Assembly (NCBI RefSeq): GCF_002025255.2
Contig: NZ_CP054587.1
Coordinates: 1,798,001 to 1,862,000, forward strand
Direction: 5' to 3'
Origin: Halolamina sp. CBA1230
GTDB lineage: Archaea; Halobacteriota; Halobacteria; Halobacteriales; Haloferacaceae
DNA: 64,000 nucleotides
Shown piece after piece: positions 1-8,327 of the stretch. Position 1 is the stretch's first letter, and each line of letters starts with the position of its first letter. The position numbers were made by a program, and so were the translations under genes. The notes under the pieces are model-generated. The model ran no database searches. It was not told the DNA's origin and was given only the letters and a program-made list of their open reading frames with translations.

Positions 1-601
1 CGGGCCGGACCAGCTCGTCGCCGGTGGAGACGATGCCGACCGTCGGTTTCCCGCGGACCTCGACTTCGTCTTTCCCGAGCGCCGAGAGCAGGCCGATCTC
101 GCGCGGCGTGAGTTCGGTGCCGGGGCCGAGCGCGCGCTGGCCGGCGGCGATGTCGGCGCCGGCGGGCATCACGTTGTCCCCGGGCGCGACCGAGGTGCGG
201 ATCTCGATCGTCTCGGTGCCGAGCTCGTCGGTCCGCTCGACCATCACCACCGCGTCGGCGCCGTCGGGCATCACCGCGCCGGTCGAGATCTCGGCGCACT
301 CGCCCTCGTCCACGAACACGTCGGGCTCGCTGCCGGCGTGGACCTCGCCCACCAGGTCGAGTGTCGCGGGGTCGACCTCGTCGGCGCCGAACGTGTCGCC
401 CGCCCGGACCGCGTAGCCGTCCATCGACGCGCGGTCGAACCCCGGCACGTCGAGGTCGGCGTCCACGCGCTCGGCGAGCACCCGCCCGCGAGCGTCCGCG
501 AGCGGGACGGTCTCCGGTTCGGGTTCGAGGTCCAGCGACGCGATGGCGTCGTGGGCCTTCGTGGGTTCGGCGAGGTCGCGGAACTCCTTGCGGTCGCTCA
601 T
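1..601 (-). CDS. moeA: Molybdopterin molybdenumtransferase (MoeA paralogue), 3' end outside window
   Basis: MoeA-type proteins insert molybdate into adenylylated molybdopterin in the cytoplasm. The visible part begins MSDRKEFRDLAEPTKAHDAI and carries the MoeA N-terminal signatures: VPGFDRASMDGYAV near residue 65, then a GAVMPDGADAVVMVE stretch and a GIVSTGDELV segment. Translation runs off the window edge at base 1. Its ATG overlaps the TGA of the upstream moeA copy (598-601), so the two paralogues are translationally coupled. Haloarchaea often pair a plain MoeA with one carrying an extra C-terminal periplasmic-binding-like domain; whether this is that copy cannot be seen. Confidence 0.9.
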   Translation of the reverse strand, partial: MSDRKEFRDLAEPTKAHDAIASLDLEPEPETVPLADARGRVLAERVDADLDVPGFDRASMDGYAVRAGDTFGADEVDPATLDLVGEVHAGSEPDVFVDEGECAEISTGAVMPDGADAVVMVERTDELGTETIEIRTSVAPGDNVMPAGADIAAGQRALGPGTELTPREIGLLSALGKDEVEVRGKPTVGIVSTGDELVRP

Positions 602-1836
602 CGGTTCGCCTCCCAGTCCTGAACCGCAACGGTGTCACCCGCGTCGACCCCCTCCGCGGCCTCGTCGACGACGACCCAGCCGTCGGCGAGCGCGACGCTC
701 GACAGCACACCAGAGCCCGACACGCGAGTCGGGATCGCGGCCGGCAGGGGTTCGTCCGGGCGCTCCTCCAGCCGAACCCTGGCGAACGTTCGAACGCCGG
801 GCTCGCTGGCGATCTTCCGATCCAGCCGCGCCTCGGTCGTCGGGTGCGGCGGCAGCGGCGCGTCCATCGCGCGCTTGATCGCGGGCCGGAGGAACTGCAC
901 GGCGTTGACGATCGTCGCGACGGGGTAGCCCGGCAGCATCAGCACGGGCGTCCCCTCACAGACCGCGAAGCCGAACGGGTGGCCGGGTTTGAGCGCGACG
1001 CCGTGGACGACGATCTCGCCCAGATCTTCGAGCACTTCGGGCAGCAGATCGCGTTCACCCACGGAGGAGCCCCCGGAGGTCACGACGAGTTCGCCGTCGA
1101 GCCCCGAGCGGATCGCCGCCTTCAGCTGCTCCTCGTCGTCGGGAACGGGGTCGAGTTCGGTGGCGTCCCCGCCCCAGCGTTCGACGAACCGCGCGACGGT
1201 GAGGCCGTTGGTCTCGATGGTCTCGCCGGGGCCGGGGTCCGCCTGCACGAGTTCGTCGCCGGTCGGGATCACCGTCACCTCCGGCTGTTCGAAGACGGGC
1301 ACCTCGGTGTAGCCGACGGACTTCAGCAGCCCCAGGTCGGAGGGTCGCAGGACGTGGCCAGGGTCGTAGAGCTGCTGGCCTTCCTCGACGTCCTCGCCGG
1401 CGGGGGCGACGTTCTCGTTCTCGGCGACGGCGTCGAAGATCTCGACCTCGTCGGCGACCGGGTCGGCCTGTTCGATCATCACCACGGCGTCCGCGCCCTC
1501 GGGGAGTGCGCTTCCCGTATGGACTCGGATCGCTTCGCCCGGGCCGACGTCCTCTTCGGTCGGTTCCGCGTCGACGGTACGCAGGATCTCCGGCGAACGG
1601 TCGGAGGCGCCGAACGTGTCGCTGGCCTGCACGGCGTAGCCGTCCATCGCCGCCTCCGGCGCCGCGGGGACGTTCGCGGGCGCGGTCATCGTCGCCGCGA
1701 GCGTGCGCCCGTCGGCCTCGGCGAGCGGGACCTCCGCCGCGCGGCCGTGGGGATCGACGGCGTCTCTGAGCGCTGCGAGGGCGTCGTCGACCCGCGTTCG
1801 TTGCTTGAAGCCGGACTGCTTCCGGTCGGTACTCAT
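598..1836 (-). CDS. moeA: Molybdopterin molybdenumtransferase MoeA
   Basis: This 412-aa protein is a complete MoeA for the last step of molybdenum cofactor synthesis. It begins MSTDRKQSGFKQRTRVDDAL. MoeA marks are AAMDGYAVQASDTFG, TGSALPEGADAVVMIEQADP, the TVIPTGDELV segment and the VVTSGGSSVGERDLLPEVL motif of the MoCF-binding domain, with GHPFGFAVCEGTPVLMLPGYP after it. The frame stays open upstream to 2202, but that extension is arginine- and cysteine-rich noise and crosses the hairpin cluster at 1902-1979, so the ATG at 1836 is preferred. The following paralogue overlaps by four bases. Confidence 0.93.
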   Translation of the reverse strand: MSTDRKQSGFKQRTRVDDALAALRDAVDPHGRAAEVPLAEADGRTLAATMTAPANVPAAPEAAMDGYAVQASDTFGASDRSPEILRTVDAEPTEEDVGPGEAIRVHTGSALPEGADAVVMIEQADPVADEVEIFDAVAENENVAPAGEDVEEGQQLYDPGHVLRPSDLGLLKSVGYTEVPVFEQPEVTVIPTGDELVQADPGPGETIETNGLTVARFVERWGGDATELDPVPDDEEQLKAAIRSGLDGELVVTSGGSSVGERDLLPEVLEDLGEIVVHGVALKPGHPFGFAVCEGTPVLMLPGYPVATIVNAVQFLRPAIKRAMDAPLPPHPTTEARLDRKIASEPGVRTFARVRLEERPDEPLPAAIPTRVSGSGVLSSVALADGWVVVDEAAEGVDAGDTVAVQDWEANR

Positions 1837-1901
1837 TGTCGGAGGGTAACGGGCCCGTGGTGAAAAAGGGGGGCAACGACGGACCACGGCGAGCGACCAG
1901 A

Positions 1902-1979
1902 GCGGGACCTTCGGTCCCGCAGGCCGTACGGGCGACGCGTGGGTCGCCCGTGCGACAGCGCGAGGCGTCGGCCTCGCGC
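1902..1979. repeat. Cluster of three strong hairpins
   Basis: Three perfect inverted repeats sit head to tail in the 175-bp gap between moeA and the small membrane-protein gene. Stem GCGGGACC (1902-1909) pairs across a TTC loop with 1913-1920. Stem ACGGGCGAC (1928-1936) pairs across six bases with 1943-1951. Stem GCGCGAGGC (1958-1966) pairs across GTCG with 1971-1979. Both flanking genes are on the minus strand. Termination, transcript processing, or a palindromic repetitive element are all possible. Confidence 0.75.
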
Positions 1980-2011
1980 ACGGAGCCACGCCGCGGTCGG
2001 TAGAGACGGAC

Positions 2012-2230
2012 TCAGCCGGCCCTGGCGAGCAGGCCGACGCCGACGAGCGCCCCCAGCAGCACGACGACCCGTACCGCGTCGGGAACGAGGCAGTCGGCGG
2101 TCGCCCCCGGCGGTGCCGGGCCGCAGAACGCCCGCCACAGCAGCGACCGACCGAGGGCCATCGACGCCGCTTCACCGACGCCGAGCAGCACCAGCACGCC
2201 ACCGACGGCTCGCTGGGTGTTAGGTCGCAT
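2012..2230 (-). CDS. Small two-helix membrane protein
   Basis: A 72-aa protein beginning MRPNTQRAVGGVLVLLGVGEA. Two hydrophobic stretches (about residues 8-25 and 52-70) flank a short loop containing FCGPAPPGATADCLVPDAV, so it should be a small integral membrane protein with an external or cytoplasmic Cys-Cys loop. It starts five bases after the stop of the upstream methyltransferase gene on the same strand, so the two are probably co-transcribed. I do not recognise a family. Confidence 0.65.
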   Translation of the reverse strand: MRPNTQRAVGGVLVLLGVGEAASMALGRSLLWRAFCGPAPPGATADCLVPDAVRVVVLLGALVGVGLLARAG

Positions 2231-2235
2231 CGAAC

Positions 2236-2949
2236 TCACACCGCCAGTTCCATCGCCACGCTGTACATCCGGCCCTCGTCGCTGCTGCCCGTTGTCTTCG
2301 CCAGCCGCTCGGCCTCGGTCACGAGCGGTTTGCCGAGCGCGTCGGGCAGCGAGCCGGCGTGCCCGCGCACTTCGGCGACGTGGGCGGTCAGGTGGCTCTC
2401 GGTCCACGGCACCGGTTCGAGGATCGACTGCGTGCGGTCGTGCGCCCAGCCGTGGCCGCCGAACAGCCGCCGCAGCGCGTCGGCGGGGTAGAACGCCAGC
2501 GCGGGCCGGGCGTTCGCCAGTTCGGCGGCGGCGTTCTCGACGCCGAACAGCTGTCGGACCGCGGAGTTCGGCGGCATCGGGTCGTAGTCGTCGACGACCA
2601 GCGTCGCGCCCGGCGCGGCGACGCGGGTGAGTTCGGCCGCAATCGGCGCTGTGGCGTCGGCGGGGAGAACGTTGAACAGCGCGTGGGCGGTGACGACCTC
2701 GACGCTGTCGTCGGGGAGCGGGATCTCGCGCAGGTCGGCCTCGATCAGTTCCACGCGGTCGTCGCCCGCGAACCGCTCGCGGACCCCCTCGGCGTGGTCC
2801 GCGCGGTCCGTAACCGCGTAGACCTGCTCGGCGCCCGCATCGAGCAGGCCCGCGGTGGCGTTGCCGACGCCGGCACCGGCTTCGAGACAGGTCGTTCCGG
2901 CGACGTCGCGGTCCGAGAGGGCGGCGGCGACGGAATCGGGGACCTCCAT
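2236..2949 (-). CDS. Class I SAM-dependent methyltransferase
   Basis: A 237-aa cytoplasmic methyltransferase. Motif I is CLEAGAGVGNATAGLLDAGA (residues 21-40), followed by VELIEADLREIPLPDDSVEVVTAHALFNVL, the typical motif II to IV spacing of class I enzymes. The substrate is not evident. The frame is open a little further upstream, but ATG at 2949 (MEVPDSVAAALSDRDVAG) gives the normal distance to motif I. It is divergent from cmk at 3060, with about 110 bp between them for both promoters, and is followed directly by a small membrane protein gene. Confidence 0.85.
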   Translation of the reverse strand: MEVPDSVAAALSDRDVAGTTCLEAGAGVGNATAGLLDAGAEQVYAVTDRADHAEGVRERFAGDDRVELIEADLREIPLPDDSVEVVTAHALFNVLPADATAPIAAELTRVAAPGATLVVDDYDPMPPNSAVRQLFGVENAAAELANARPALAFYPADALRRLFGGHGWAHDRTQSILEPVPWTESHLTAHVAEVRGHAGSLPDALGKPLVTEAERLAKTTGSSDEGRMYSVAMELAV

Positions 2950-3059
2950 GGCCGGTGGTTGGGTCGGGGGTGGAAAGCGCTGGCGGGCGAGCGTGACGCG
3001 CACCCACAGGGACGGGGACGAACGGCAACGATTTTGGCCCTCTACGCGCGAGTGTCGCT

Positions 3060-3638
3060 ATGTTACTCACCGTCTCCGGCCCGCCGGGCAGCGGGAAGAG
3101 CACGAACGCCGAACTTCTCGCCGACCGTTTCGACCTCGACCACATCTCCGGAGGGGACATCTTCCGCGAACTGGCCGACGAGCGCGGCTACACCCCCGTC
3201 GAGTTCAACGAACTCGCCGAGGAGGAAGAACAGATCGACAAGGACCTCGACCGACGGCTGCGCACCATCGCGGGCACGCAGGACGACGTGCTGCTGGAGT
3301 CCCGGCTCGCGGGCTGGCTCGCCGCGGAACACGCGGATCTGCGGTTCTGGTTGGACGCCCCGCTGGACGTGCGCGCCGAGCGCATCGCCGAGCGCGAGGC
3401 GAAGACCGTCGCAGAGGCCCGTGCGACCACCGAACGCCGCGAGCAGAGCGAGGCCAAGCGCTACGCCGACCTCTACGACATCGACATCGACGATCTCACG
3501 ATCTACGACGCGGTGTTCAACACCGCACGCTGGGGCGAGACGACCGTCCCGGACCTGCTCACCGCCGCCGTCGAGCGGTACGATCCCGAACAGGACGAGG
3601 GGAAACAGCCGGTCGAGGGCGTCCGCTACGAGTTCTGA
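3060..3638 (+). CDS. cmk: Cytidylate kinase, archaeal type
   Basis: Phosphorylates CMP/dCMP with ATP. The 192-aa protein begins [20 protein letters not shown] with Walker A at residues 7-15, then [17 protein letters not shown], which matches the archaeal Cmk subfamily (short compared with bacterial Cmk). The lid and Arg-rich segment [23 protein letters not shown] follows near residue 105. truB starts two bases after its stop. This cmk-truB pair is a conserved archaeal arrangement, often within ribosomal-protein neighbourhoods. Confidence 0.95.
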   Translation: MLLTVSGPPGSGKSTNAELLADRFDLDHISGGDIFRELADERGYTPVEFNELAEEEEQIDKDLDRRLRTIAGTQDDVLLESRLAGWLAAEHADLRFWLDAPLDVRAERIAEREAKTVAEARATTERREQSEAKRYADLYDIDIDDLTIYDAVFNTARWGETTVPDLLTAAVERYDPEQDEGKQPVEGVRYEF

Positions 3639-3640
3639 CC

Positions 3641-4537
3641 GTGACCGACCCACTCCGCGACCCGCCGGGCGAGCGTGCCGTCGAGGAACTGCTCTCGTTC
3701 GGCGTCGTCAACCTCGACAAGCCAGCCGGCCCCTCGGCCCACCAGGTGGCGGCGTGGGTTCGCGACCTCGCGGGCGTCGACCGCGCGGCCCACGCGGGCA
3801 CGCTCGACCCGAAGGTGACGGGCTGTCTGCCGACGATGCTCGGCGACGCGACCCGGCTCGCTCCGGTGTTCCTCGAAGGCGGGAAGGAGTACATCGCCGT
3901 GCTCGAACTCCACGGGCTCCCGCCGACCGACGTCGAGGCCACGCTCGCGGAGTTCGAAACGGAGATCTACCAGAAGCCGCCCCGGAAGAGCGCGGTCGCG
4001 CGCCGCCTGCGCTCCCGGGAGATCTACGAACTCGACCTGCTGGAACTGGAGGACCGGCAGGCGCTGCTCCGGATCCGGTGTGAGAGCGGCACGTACGTCC
4101 GGAAGCTCTGTCACGATCTCGGCCTCGCGCTGGGCACCGGCGGGCATATGGGCGACCTGCGGCGCACCGCGACCGGCCCGTTCGACGACACCGACCTCCG
4201 GACGCTGCAGGATCTCGCGGACGGCCTCGCGTGGGCGCGCAAAGACGATCACGAGGCGTTCCTCCGCAAGGTGGTCTCCCCCGCCGAGCGCGCGATGGCG
4301 CATCTGCCGGCGATCACGATCGCCCGCAGCGCCGCGGTGGCAGTGGCCGACGGCGCGCCCGTCTACGCGCCGGGGGTCGTCGACCTCGACGACGACGCCG
4401 CAGCGCTCGATCCGGGCGACGACGACCTGCTCGCGTGCTACACGCCCGACGGCAGCGCGGTCTGTCTCGGGAAACTGGTCGGCGATCCCGACGCGGAGTC
4501 GGGCGAAGTGGTGTCGCTGGAGCGCGTACTGGCCTGA
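3641..4537 (+). CDS. truB: tRNA/rRNA pseudouridine synthase, TruB/Cbf5 family
   Basis: Converts uridine 55 of tRNA, and rRNA sites when in the H/ACA RNP, to pseudouridine. The 298-aa protein uses a GTG start (VTDPLRDPPGERAVEELLSF). Catalytic Asp56 lies in HAGTLDPKVTGCLP, and VNLDKPAGPSAHQVAAWV precedes it. CESGTYVRKLCHDLG is the third TruB motif. A C-terminal PUA domain starts near TIARSAAVAVADGAPVYAPG. GTG is preferred because the stop of cmk lies immediately upstream and the open frame beyond it is a shadow of cmk. Confidence 0.94.
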   Translation: MTDPLRDPPGERAVEELLSFGVVNLDKPAGPSAHQVAAWVRDLAGVDRAAHAGTLDPKVTGCLPTMLGDATRLAPVFLEGGKEYIAVLELHGLPPTDVEATLAEFETEIYQKPPRKSAVARRLRSREIYELDLLELEDRQALLRIRCESGTYVRKLCHDLGLALGTGGHMGDLRRTATGPFDDTDLRTLQDLADGLAWARKDDHEAFLRKVVSPAERAMAHLPAITIARSAAVAVADGAPVYAPGVVDLDDDAAALDPGDDDLLACYTPDGSAVCLGKLVGDPDAESGEVVSLERVLA

Positions 4538-4700
4538 CGCCCCGCCCGACCCGGCTGTAGCTTCTTCCCGCCCCGCCGCAGTTCGGACACGGACATCGAC
4601 ACCGCGAGCGCGGCGTCCGGCGAACTGATGGCGCCGTAGGATGCCGAACAGGGCTCCGCGCTCCTCGTCGTCGCGTCAGCGAACGGGGAACGAAGCGAAG

Positions 4701-4710
4701 TGCTTAACTG
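4701..4710 (+). promoter_or_regulatory. Likely box A for tRNA-Pro
   Basis: TGCTTAACTG lies about 25-30 bp upstream of the first base of the tRNA, the expected spacing of an archaeal TATA-like element. It is a weak match to the haloarchaeal consensus, so the call rests mostly on position. Confidence 0.45.
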
Positions 4711-4734
4711 CCGGACGGCGTTGTCTCTACCTGC

Positions 4735-4805
4735 GGGACCGTAGGGTAGTGGTATCCTCTGCCGATGGGGTCGGTAGGACCTGAGTTCGAATCTCGGCGG
4801 TCCCA
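4735..4805 (+). tRNA. tRNA-Pro (anticodon GGG)
   Basis: A 71-nt cloverleaf. The acceptor stem is GGGACCG at 4735-4741 pairing with CGGTCCC at 4798-4804, with discriminator A at 4805. The anticodon stem is TGCCG/CGGTA with loop ATGGGGT, which places GGG after T33. The T arm is CTGAG, TTCGAAT, CTCGG. CCA is not encoded and there is no intron. A provirus-like gene block begins within 70 bp of the 3' end, the usual side for archaeal tRNA-targeted integration. Confidence 0.93.
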
Positions 4806-4874
4806 TCACCTTTCTGAAACGTTCCATGGGACGGAGCGGAAGTGCCACCCGACGGCGGCCGATCGGGGGGCGCT

Positions 4875-5138
4875 ATGACGCCTCTCGAAACCGAGGCGTC
4901 CCATTCGGAGTGCCGGTTCTGCGGCGCCCACGTCAGCGCCGACTTCCGGCGAACCCTCGGCGACGAACAGAACGTCGCCCACCGCTGTCTTGCCTGCGAT
5001 AGCACCCCGCGACTTCAAGCGGGGACTGCGGCCGGGAAGACCGTCTCCTACCCCGATCCTGCCGAGCAGGAGTGCCGAAACCGAGGGTCGCGCGTCGCGG
5101 CCACCGACGGCGGTCAGGCAGGGGGTGACGGGCTTTGA
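4875..5138 (+). CDS. Small zinc-ribbon protein (haloarchaeal DUF7563-like N-terminus)
   Basis: An 87-aa protein starting MTPLETEASHSECRFCGAHV. The first 45 residues hold two CxxC pairs (ECRFCGAHVSADFRRTLGDE and RCLACDS), the pattern of the tiny haloarchaeal proteins annotated DUF7563, often found in proviruses; the family name is from memory. The last 40 residues extend beyond what I expect for that family. The ATG at 4875 is preferred to one 33 bp upstream because it sits just before the conserved part. It is the first gene after tRNA-Pro and its stop overlaps the next start. Confidence 0.7.
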   Translation: MTPLETEASHSECRFCGAHVSADFRRTLGDEQNVAHRCLACDSTPRLQAGTAAGKTVSYPDPAEQECRNRGSRVAATDGGQAGGDGL

Positions 5139-5266
5139 GCACCGCCTCGATCGCCCGCGAACACGTCCACGGAGCAACCGTGTGGGCGTTCGGCGGTGGC
5201 GGGGCCACGGTCAAGCCGTGGGACCGTCCGGAACACTTCTCGCGCTTCAGGGGTGAGGCGCGTTGA
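5135..5266 (+). CDS. Small provirus protein, 43 aa, TTG start
   Basis: The frame opens at TTG (5135) overlapping the preceding TGA, and its own TGA (5264-5266) overlaps the TTG of the next gene in the same way. It reads STASIAREHVHGATVWAFGG and then GGATVKPWDRPEHFSRFRGEAR. The double TTGA coupling on both sides is the main evidence that it is translated. No homology is recognised. Confidence 0.5.
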   Translation: MSTASIAREHVHGATVWAFGGGGATVKPWDRPEHFSRFRGEAR

Positions 5267-5643
5267 GCCTCGAGAGCGAACAGTCGGCGCTCACCCGCGC
5301 CCGCAACTTCTTCCGCGGTGCGCTCCCGATCGACCCGGAGCGCTGCTCGAAGATCCGCGTGCCCGTCGACGCGGTGTGCTGTGGCTGTCAGACGGTCCGG
5401 GTCAAGCACGAGGCAGTCCGCGATCCGCGGTACATCGGCTCGTTCGAACAGGCGTGCAAGGGCTGCGGGACCGTCGAGTGGTTCAACACTCGGAGCCGCC
5501 TCGACGGGATCGCCGACCCGGTGGTGTTCGTCCGCGCCGCGGTGCTCGAGCTCCACGACGCGGCCAACGGTGAGGAACCGGACCCCGACGTGCTCGAAGC
5601 CGGGATCCGCGAAGCGAAGAACGCCGAGGAGGCGGTGGTCTAG
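5263..5643 (+). CDS. Zinc-ribbon protein of the provirus
   Basis: A 126-aa protein with a TTG start at 5263 (SLESEQSALTRARNFFRGAL). Two CxxC knuckles are seen, VCCGCQTVRV near residue 42 and ACKGCGTVEWFNT near residue 68, suggesting one zinc ribbon in the middle of the protein. The C-terminal third is acidic and helical. It starts inside the stop of the upstream small ORF, and the next gene starts immediately after its TAG. The role is unknown. Confidence 0.65.
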   Translation: MSLESEQSALTRARNFFRGALPIDPERCSKIRVPVDAVCCGCQTVRVKHEAVRDPRYIGSFEQACKGCGTVEWFNTRSRLDGIADPVVFVRAAVLELHDAANGEEPDPDVLEAGIREAKNAEEAVV

Positions 5644-6177
5644 ATGTCCACCGAGAACCGGGCGCTCGCGGAAGCGAAAGCGATCGGTACCGACGTGGAG
5701 CGGCTGGTCTGCGACGCGCTCCCGCTCAAGGCGGTCACTCGCGACGACGCCCATCACGACGCCGAGGTCTCGGGCGTTCTCGCGCCCGACGTGGACGCAC
5801 CGTTCCCGGTCGTGTTCGCCGGTGCTCCGCTGGCTGAGTCCGGGTGCCACGTCGAGATCAAGGCGTGCAAGCGGACCACCGGTGCACGGCCCCGCTCCGG
5901 TCGGTGGAACTTCAAGGGCCGCGACGATGGGCAGCACGGCGTTCTGGTCGACCGGGGAGCGTTCTACGCGCTCACCGTCTACGACGACGACGGCACCGCC
6001 GCCGATCGTCGCGTGCTCGCCGTCGCGATCGCTCCGGCGACGGTCGTCGACTCCGTGCTCGCCGACCGGTGGCTCGAGGTCGACCGCACCGAGGGCACCA
6101 TGTCGCGGCTCCCCTGGTCGATCACTTCGCTGGCTCCGACTGTCGAAGAACTCGGAGGTGGTCCCGGTGCCGAGTGA
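5644..6177 (+). CDS. Putative PD-(D/E)XK nuclease-like protein
   Basis: A 177-aa protein. The segment CHVEIKACKRTTGARPRSGR and the following WNFKGRDDGQHGVLVDRGAFYAL have the look of archaeal viral endonuclease-fold proteins, where V-E-I-K supplies the ExK half of the active site. An upstream Asp/Glu-rich stretch (RDDAHHDAEVSG) could give the other metal ligand. The family assignment is inference from motif shape. It lies in the middle of the plus-strand operon before the replication-type protein, so a role in DNA processing is plausible. Confidence 0.5.
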   Translation: MSTENRALAEAKAIGTDVERLVCDALPLKAVTRDDAHHDAEVSGVLAPDVDAPFPVVFAGAPLAESGCHVEIKACKRTTGARPRSGRWNFKGRDDGQHGVLVDRGAFYALTVYDDDGTAADRRVLAVAIAPATVVDSVLADRWLEVDRTEGTMSRLPWSITSLAPTVEELGGGPGAE

Positions 6178-6349
6178 CGACGACACGGTGGCTGTCGAAC
6201 GCGGAACCTGCCCGAGTTGCCAGTCCGACCGGACTCAGATGGCCTACGTCAACCACACGATTACCGCGTTCAAGTGCCTGAACTGCGGGTTTGACGACGA
6301 ACAGACGGCCACGCTCCGAACGAAAGGGATGCGGGGGGCCAACGTATGA
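6167..6349 (+). CDS. Small zinc-finger protein
   Basis: A 60-aa protein with two CxxC pairs (GTCPSCQSD and KCLNCGF). The start is GTG at 6167, with a GGAGGTG Shine-Dalgarno-like sequence at 6154-6160. It overlaps the end of the upstream nuclease-like gene by 11 bp, and its stop overlaps the next ATG. It probably binds zinc and perhaps nucleic acid; nothing more specific can be said. Confidence 0.6.
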   Translation: MPSDDDTVAVERGTCPSCQSDRTQMAYVNHTITAFKCLNCGFDDEQTATLRTKGMRGANV

Positions 6350-6678
6350 GCGACACACCTACCGCCGGGGTCCACCGCCTCGAGCGTCCGGCGTGGCTCG
6401 CCGTACTCGCCACCTTCGTCGTCGGCGACGTGCTCACCACCGCCGCCGGGCTCCAACTCGGGGCCGTCGAAAAATCTCCCGTGGCGCTGGCGCTGTTCCA
6501 CGCCCTCGGCGTCGTCCCGGCGATGCTCATCCTCAAAGCGGCCACGCTCGCCGTGCTCGGGTCCATCTGGGCCGTCGCTCCCGAGGAGTTCCGTATCGCC
6601 GTTCCCGCCAGCCTCGCCGTCTGGGGCGCGGCCGTCGCCGCCCGGAATACCTACGTCGTGGGGGTGTTGCTGGCGTGA
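6346..6678 (+). CDS. Membrane protein of the provirus
   Basis: A 110-aa protein with three or four hydrophobic helices, at about residues 17-37, 45-60, 62-78 and 86-106. It begins MSDTPTAGVHRLERPAWLAV. It overlaps its upstream neighbour by an ATGA junction, and its TGA overlaps the GTG of the large downstream gene. The function is unknown. In a membrane-vesicle virus a small extra membrane protein would not be surprising, but this is inference. Confidence 0.65.
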   Translation: MSDTPTAGVHRLERPAWLAVLATFVVGDVLTTAAGLQLGAVEKSPVALALFHALGVVPAMLILKAATLAVLGSIWAVAPEEFRIAVPASLAVWGAAVAARNTYVVGVLLA

Positions 6679-8327
6679 GCGAACGTGTCGCCCCCACCTG
6701 GCACGAGTTCACCGCCGAGGTGAACTTCGCCGACGGGCTCGAGCCGCACTTCGCTGCCCACCGCCGCTTCAACGATCGCGTCGGCGACGAGGCTCCGCGG
6801 GTCGAGTTCACTGCCCGCGGCGAGCGCTGGACCGCGAAGCTCTATTACCAGGAGTCGGGGATCGTTGACCCCGGCTACCAGCTCCCCACCGGCACGACGT
6901 GGGAGTTCGAAAACGTCCGCGAGTACCGTATCGCGATCAACCGTCACTCCGACGAGGACGACGTGGGTCTACAGGGGTTCAACGCCCACATCCGCCCGCG
7001 CTGGCAGGGTATGGAGGTCGAGACCGACGACGGCGACACCTTCGAACTCTCGATCCCCGACGAGATCACCGAGGGAGTCAGCGTCCGGCTGAGCGGATCG
7101 AACGTCGACGCTCACCGCTACCTCGGTCTCCTCCGAGCCGCCGCGAAGGCGCTCGATATCAACCCGACTCACTTCCGCGACTACCACTCCTCGAGCACGG
7201 TTCAGGACGGCGAGCGGTACGTTCGCGTCCACGAGGACGCCAGCGGCCCGGTCCACGCTCGAGACGGCCCGATCGCCCAGATGGGCCACCTGTTGGAGAA
7301 CGATCGCGAGGGGTATCGTAAGGTCGTTCAGAACGACACCGACGACCACGGGCAGAAGGTCCCCGGCCACTACCACACCGCCACACTGGGGCCGAAGCGC
7401 GTGCAAGAGGCGTTCCCCAGCCACTCCGCCCCCGTAGAGGTCAAGCACTACCGCGCTCGGGAGGCGCTGGCGATCGATCCCGACAACCCGCTCCGACACC
7501 CGAAGGTCGGGGTGAGCTATCAGGTTTCTCGTTGGGACTCCTCGGTTCCGCTCGACGATCTCGACGAGCTCCAGCGTGAGCTTGACCGAACCCTACACTC
7601 CGTGCTCGACGACGCGGACGTGACGCGACAGCCCGGCGCTGACGGCGGTCCCTTCGTGTCGGACGCGTACTTCGCCGCCGAGATGGGCGAGTTCGACGAT
7701 CCGCCCGAGCTGAACCTCTCCCGGATCAAGAACGAGCAGGAGAACATCGTCGTTCGGGAGCTCACCAAGAACGGCGGTTTCTCGCCCGTCGAACTCGAGG
7801 CGCTGGATACTCTCGTCACCGACGGCGGGAAGGTCAGCCCCGCAGATATCGCCGAGCAGCACGGTCGCCACGTCGGCAGCGTTCGCCGAGCCCTCCGACG
7901 CATGGAGGACGTGTTCGACCGCGAGTACGGCGAGGTGGGCCTGCGTAGCCCCTACGTCGCCGAGATGGTCCAGTCGGCCGTGCAGCAGATGCGCGACGCC
8001 AGCCAGCGCCTAGCGGACGTGACGGGGCAGGCACTCCTCGACGCCGAGCGAGGTGTCGAGAAGACCGCCGCCGCGCTCCGCTCCTGGTGCGAACGCTACG
8101 GCGTCGAGGTCGACAGCCGCGGCGACGCGATCGAGAAGATCCGGATGGGCGAGATGCCCCGAACCGGCCGGAACGGGTTCCAGTCCGTTCGGGTGAAACT
8201 CCGTGACGGGCTCGCTCTCTGGTGCGACGCCGGCCACGATCGCGCGAAGTTCCTCGCCGGGAAAGTCGAGTGGACCGACCCGAAGCGAGGTCACCGCAGC
8301 TTCAGCGTATCGAACATCCTGAACTGA
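6675..8327 (+). CDS. Large wHTH protein, candidate replication-initiation protein of the provirus
   Basis: A 550-aa soluble protein with GTG start overlapping the preceding TGA. It begins SERVAPTWHEFTAEVNFADG. Around residues 370-405 it has a helix-turn-helix-like segment (VSPADIAEQHGRHVGSVRRA). Haloarchaeal homologues are, as I recall, annotated DUF7845. It is the last gene of the plus-strand operon and is followed by a 409-bp hairpin-rich gap. A large wHTH protein beside structured DNA fits an initiator role, as proposed for betapleolipoviruses, but no catalytic motif is visible. Confidence 0.65.
   Translation: MSERVAPTWHEFTAEVNFADGLEPHFAAHRRFNDRVGDEAPRVEFTARGERWTAKLYYQESGIVDPGYQLPTGTTWEFENVREYRIAINRHSDEDDVGLQGFNAHIRPRWQGMEVETDDGDTFELSIPDEITEGVSVRLSGSNVDAHRYLGLLRAAAKALDINPTHFRDYHSSSTVQDGERYVRVHEDASGPVHARDGPIAQMGHLLENDREGYRKVVQNDTDDHGQKVPGHYHTATLGPKRVQEAFPSHSAPVEVKHYRAREALAIDPDNPLRHPKVGVSYQVSRWDSSVPLDDLDELQRELDRTLHSVLDDADVTRQPGADGGPFVSDAYFAAEMGEFDDPPELNLSRIKNEQENIVVRELTKNGGFSPVELEALDTLVTDGGKVSPADIAEQHGRHVGSVRRALRRMEDVFDREYGEVGLRSPYVAEMVQSAVQQMRDASQRLADVTGQALLDAERGVEKTAAALRSWCERYGVEVDSRGDAIEKIRMGEMPRTGRNGFQSVRVKLRDGLALWCDAGHDRAKFLAGKVEWTDPKRGHRSFSVSNILN

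Noticed and set aside
361-1863. Long plus-strand open frame opposite the moeA genes
   Set aside because: Arginine-rich product and exact antisense of two clear MoeA genes; a GC-rich shadow.
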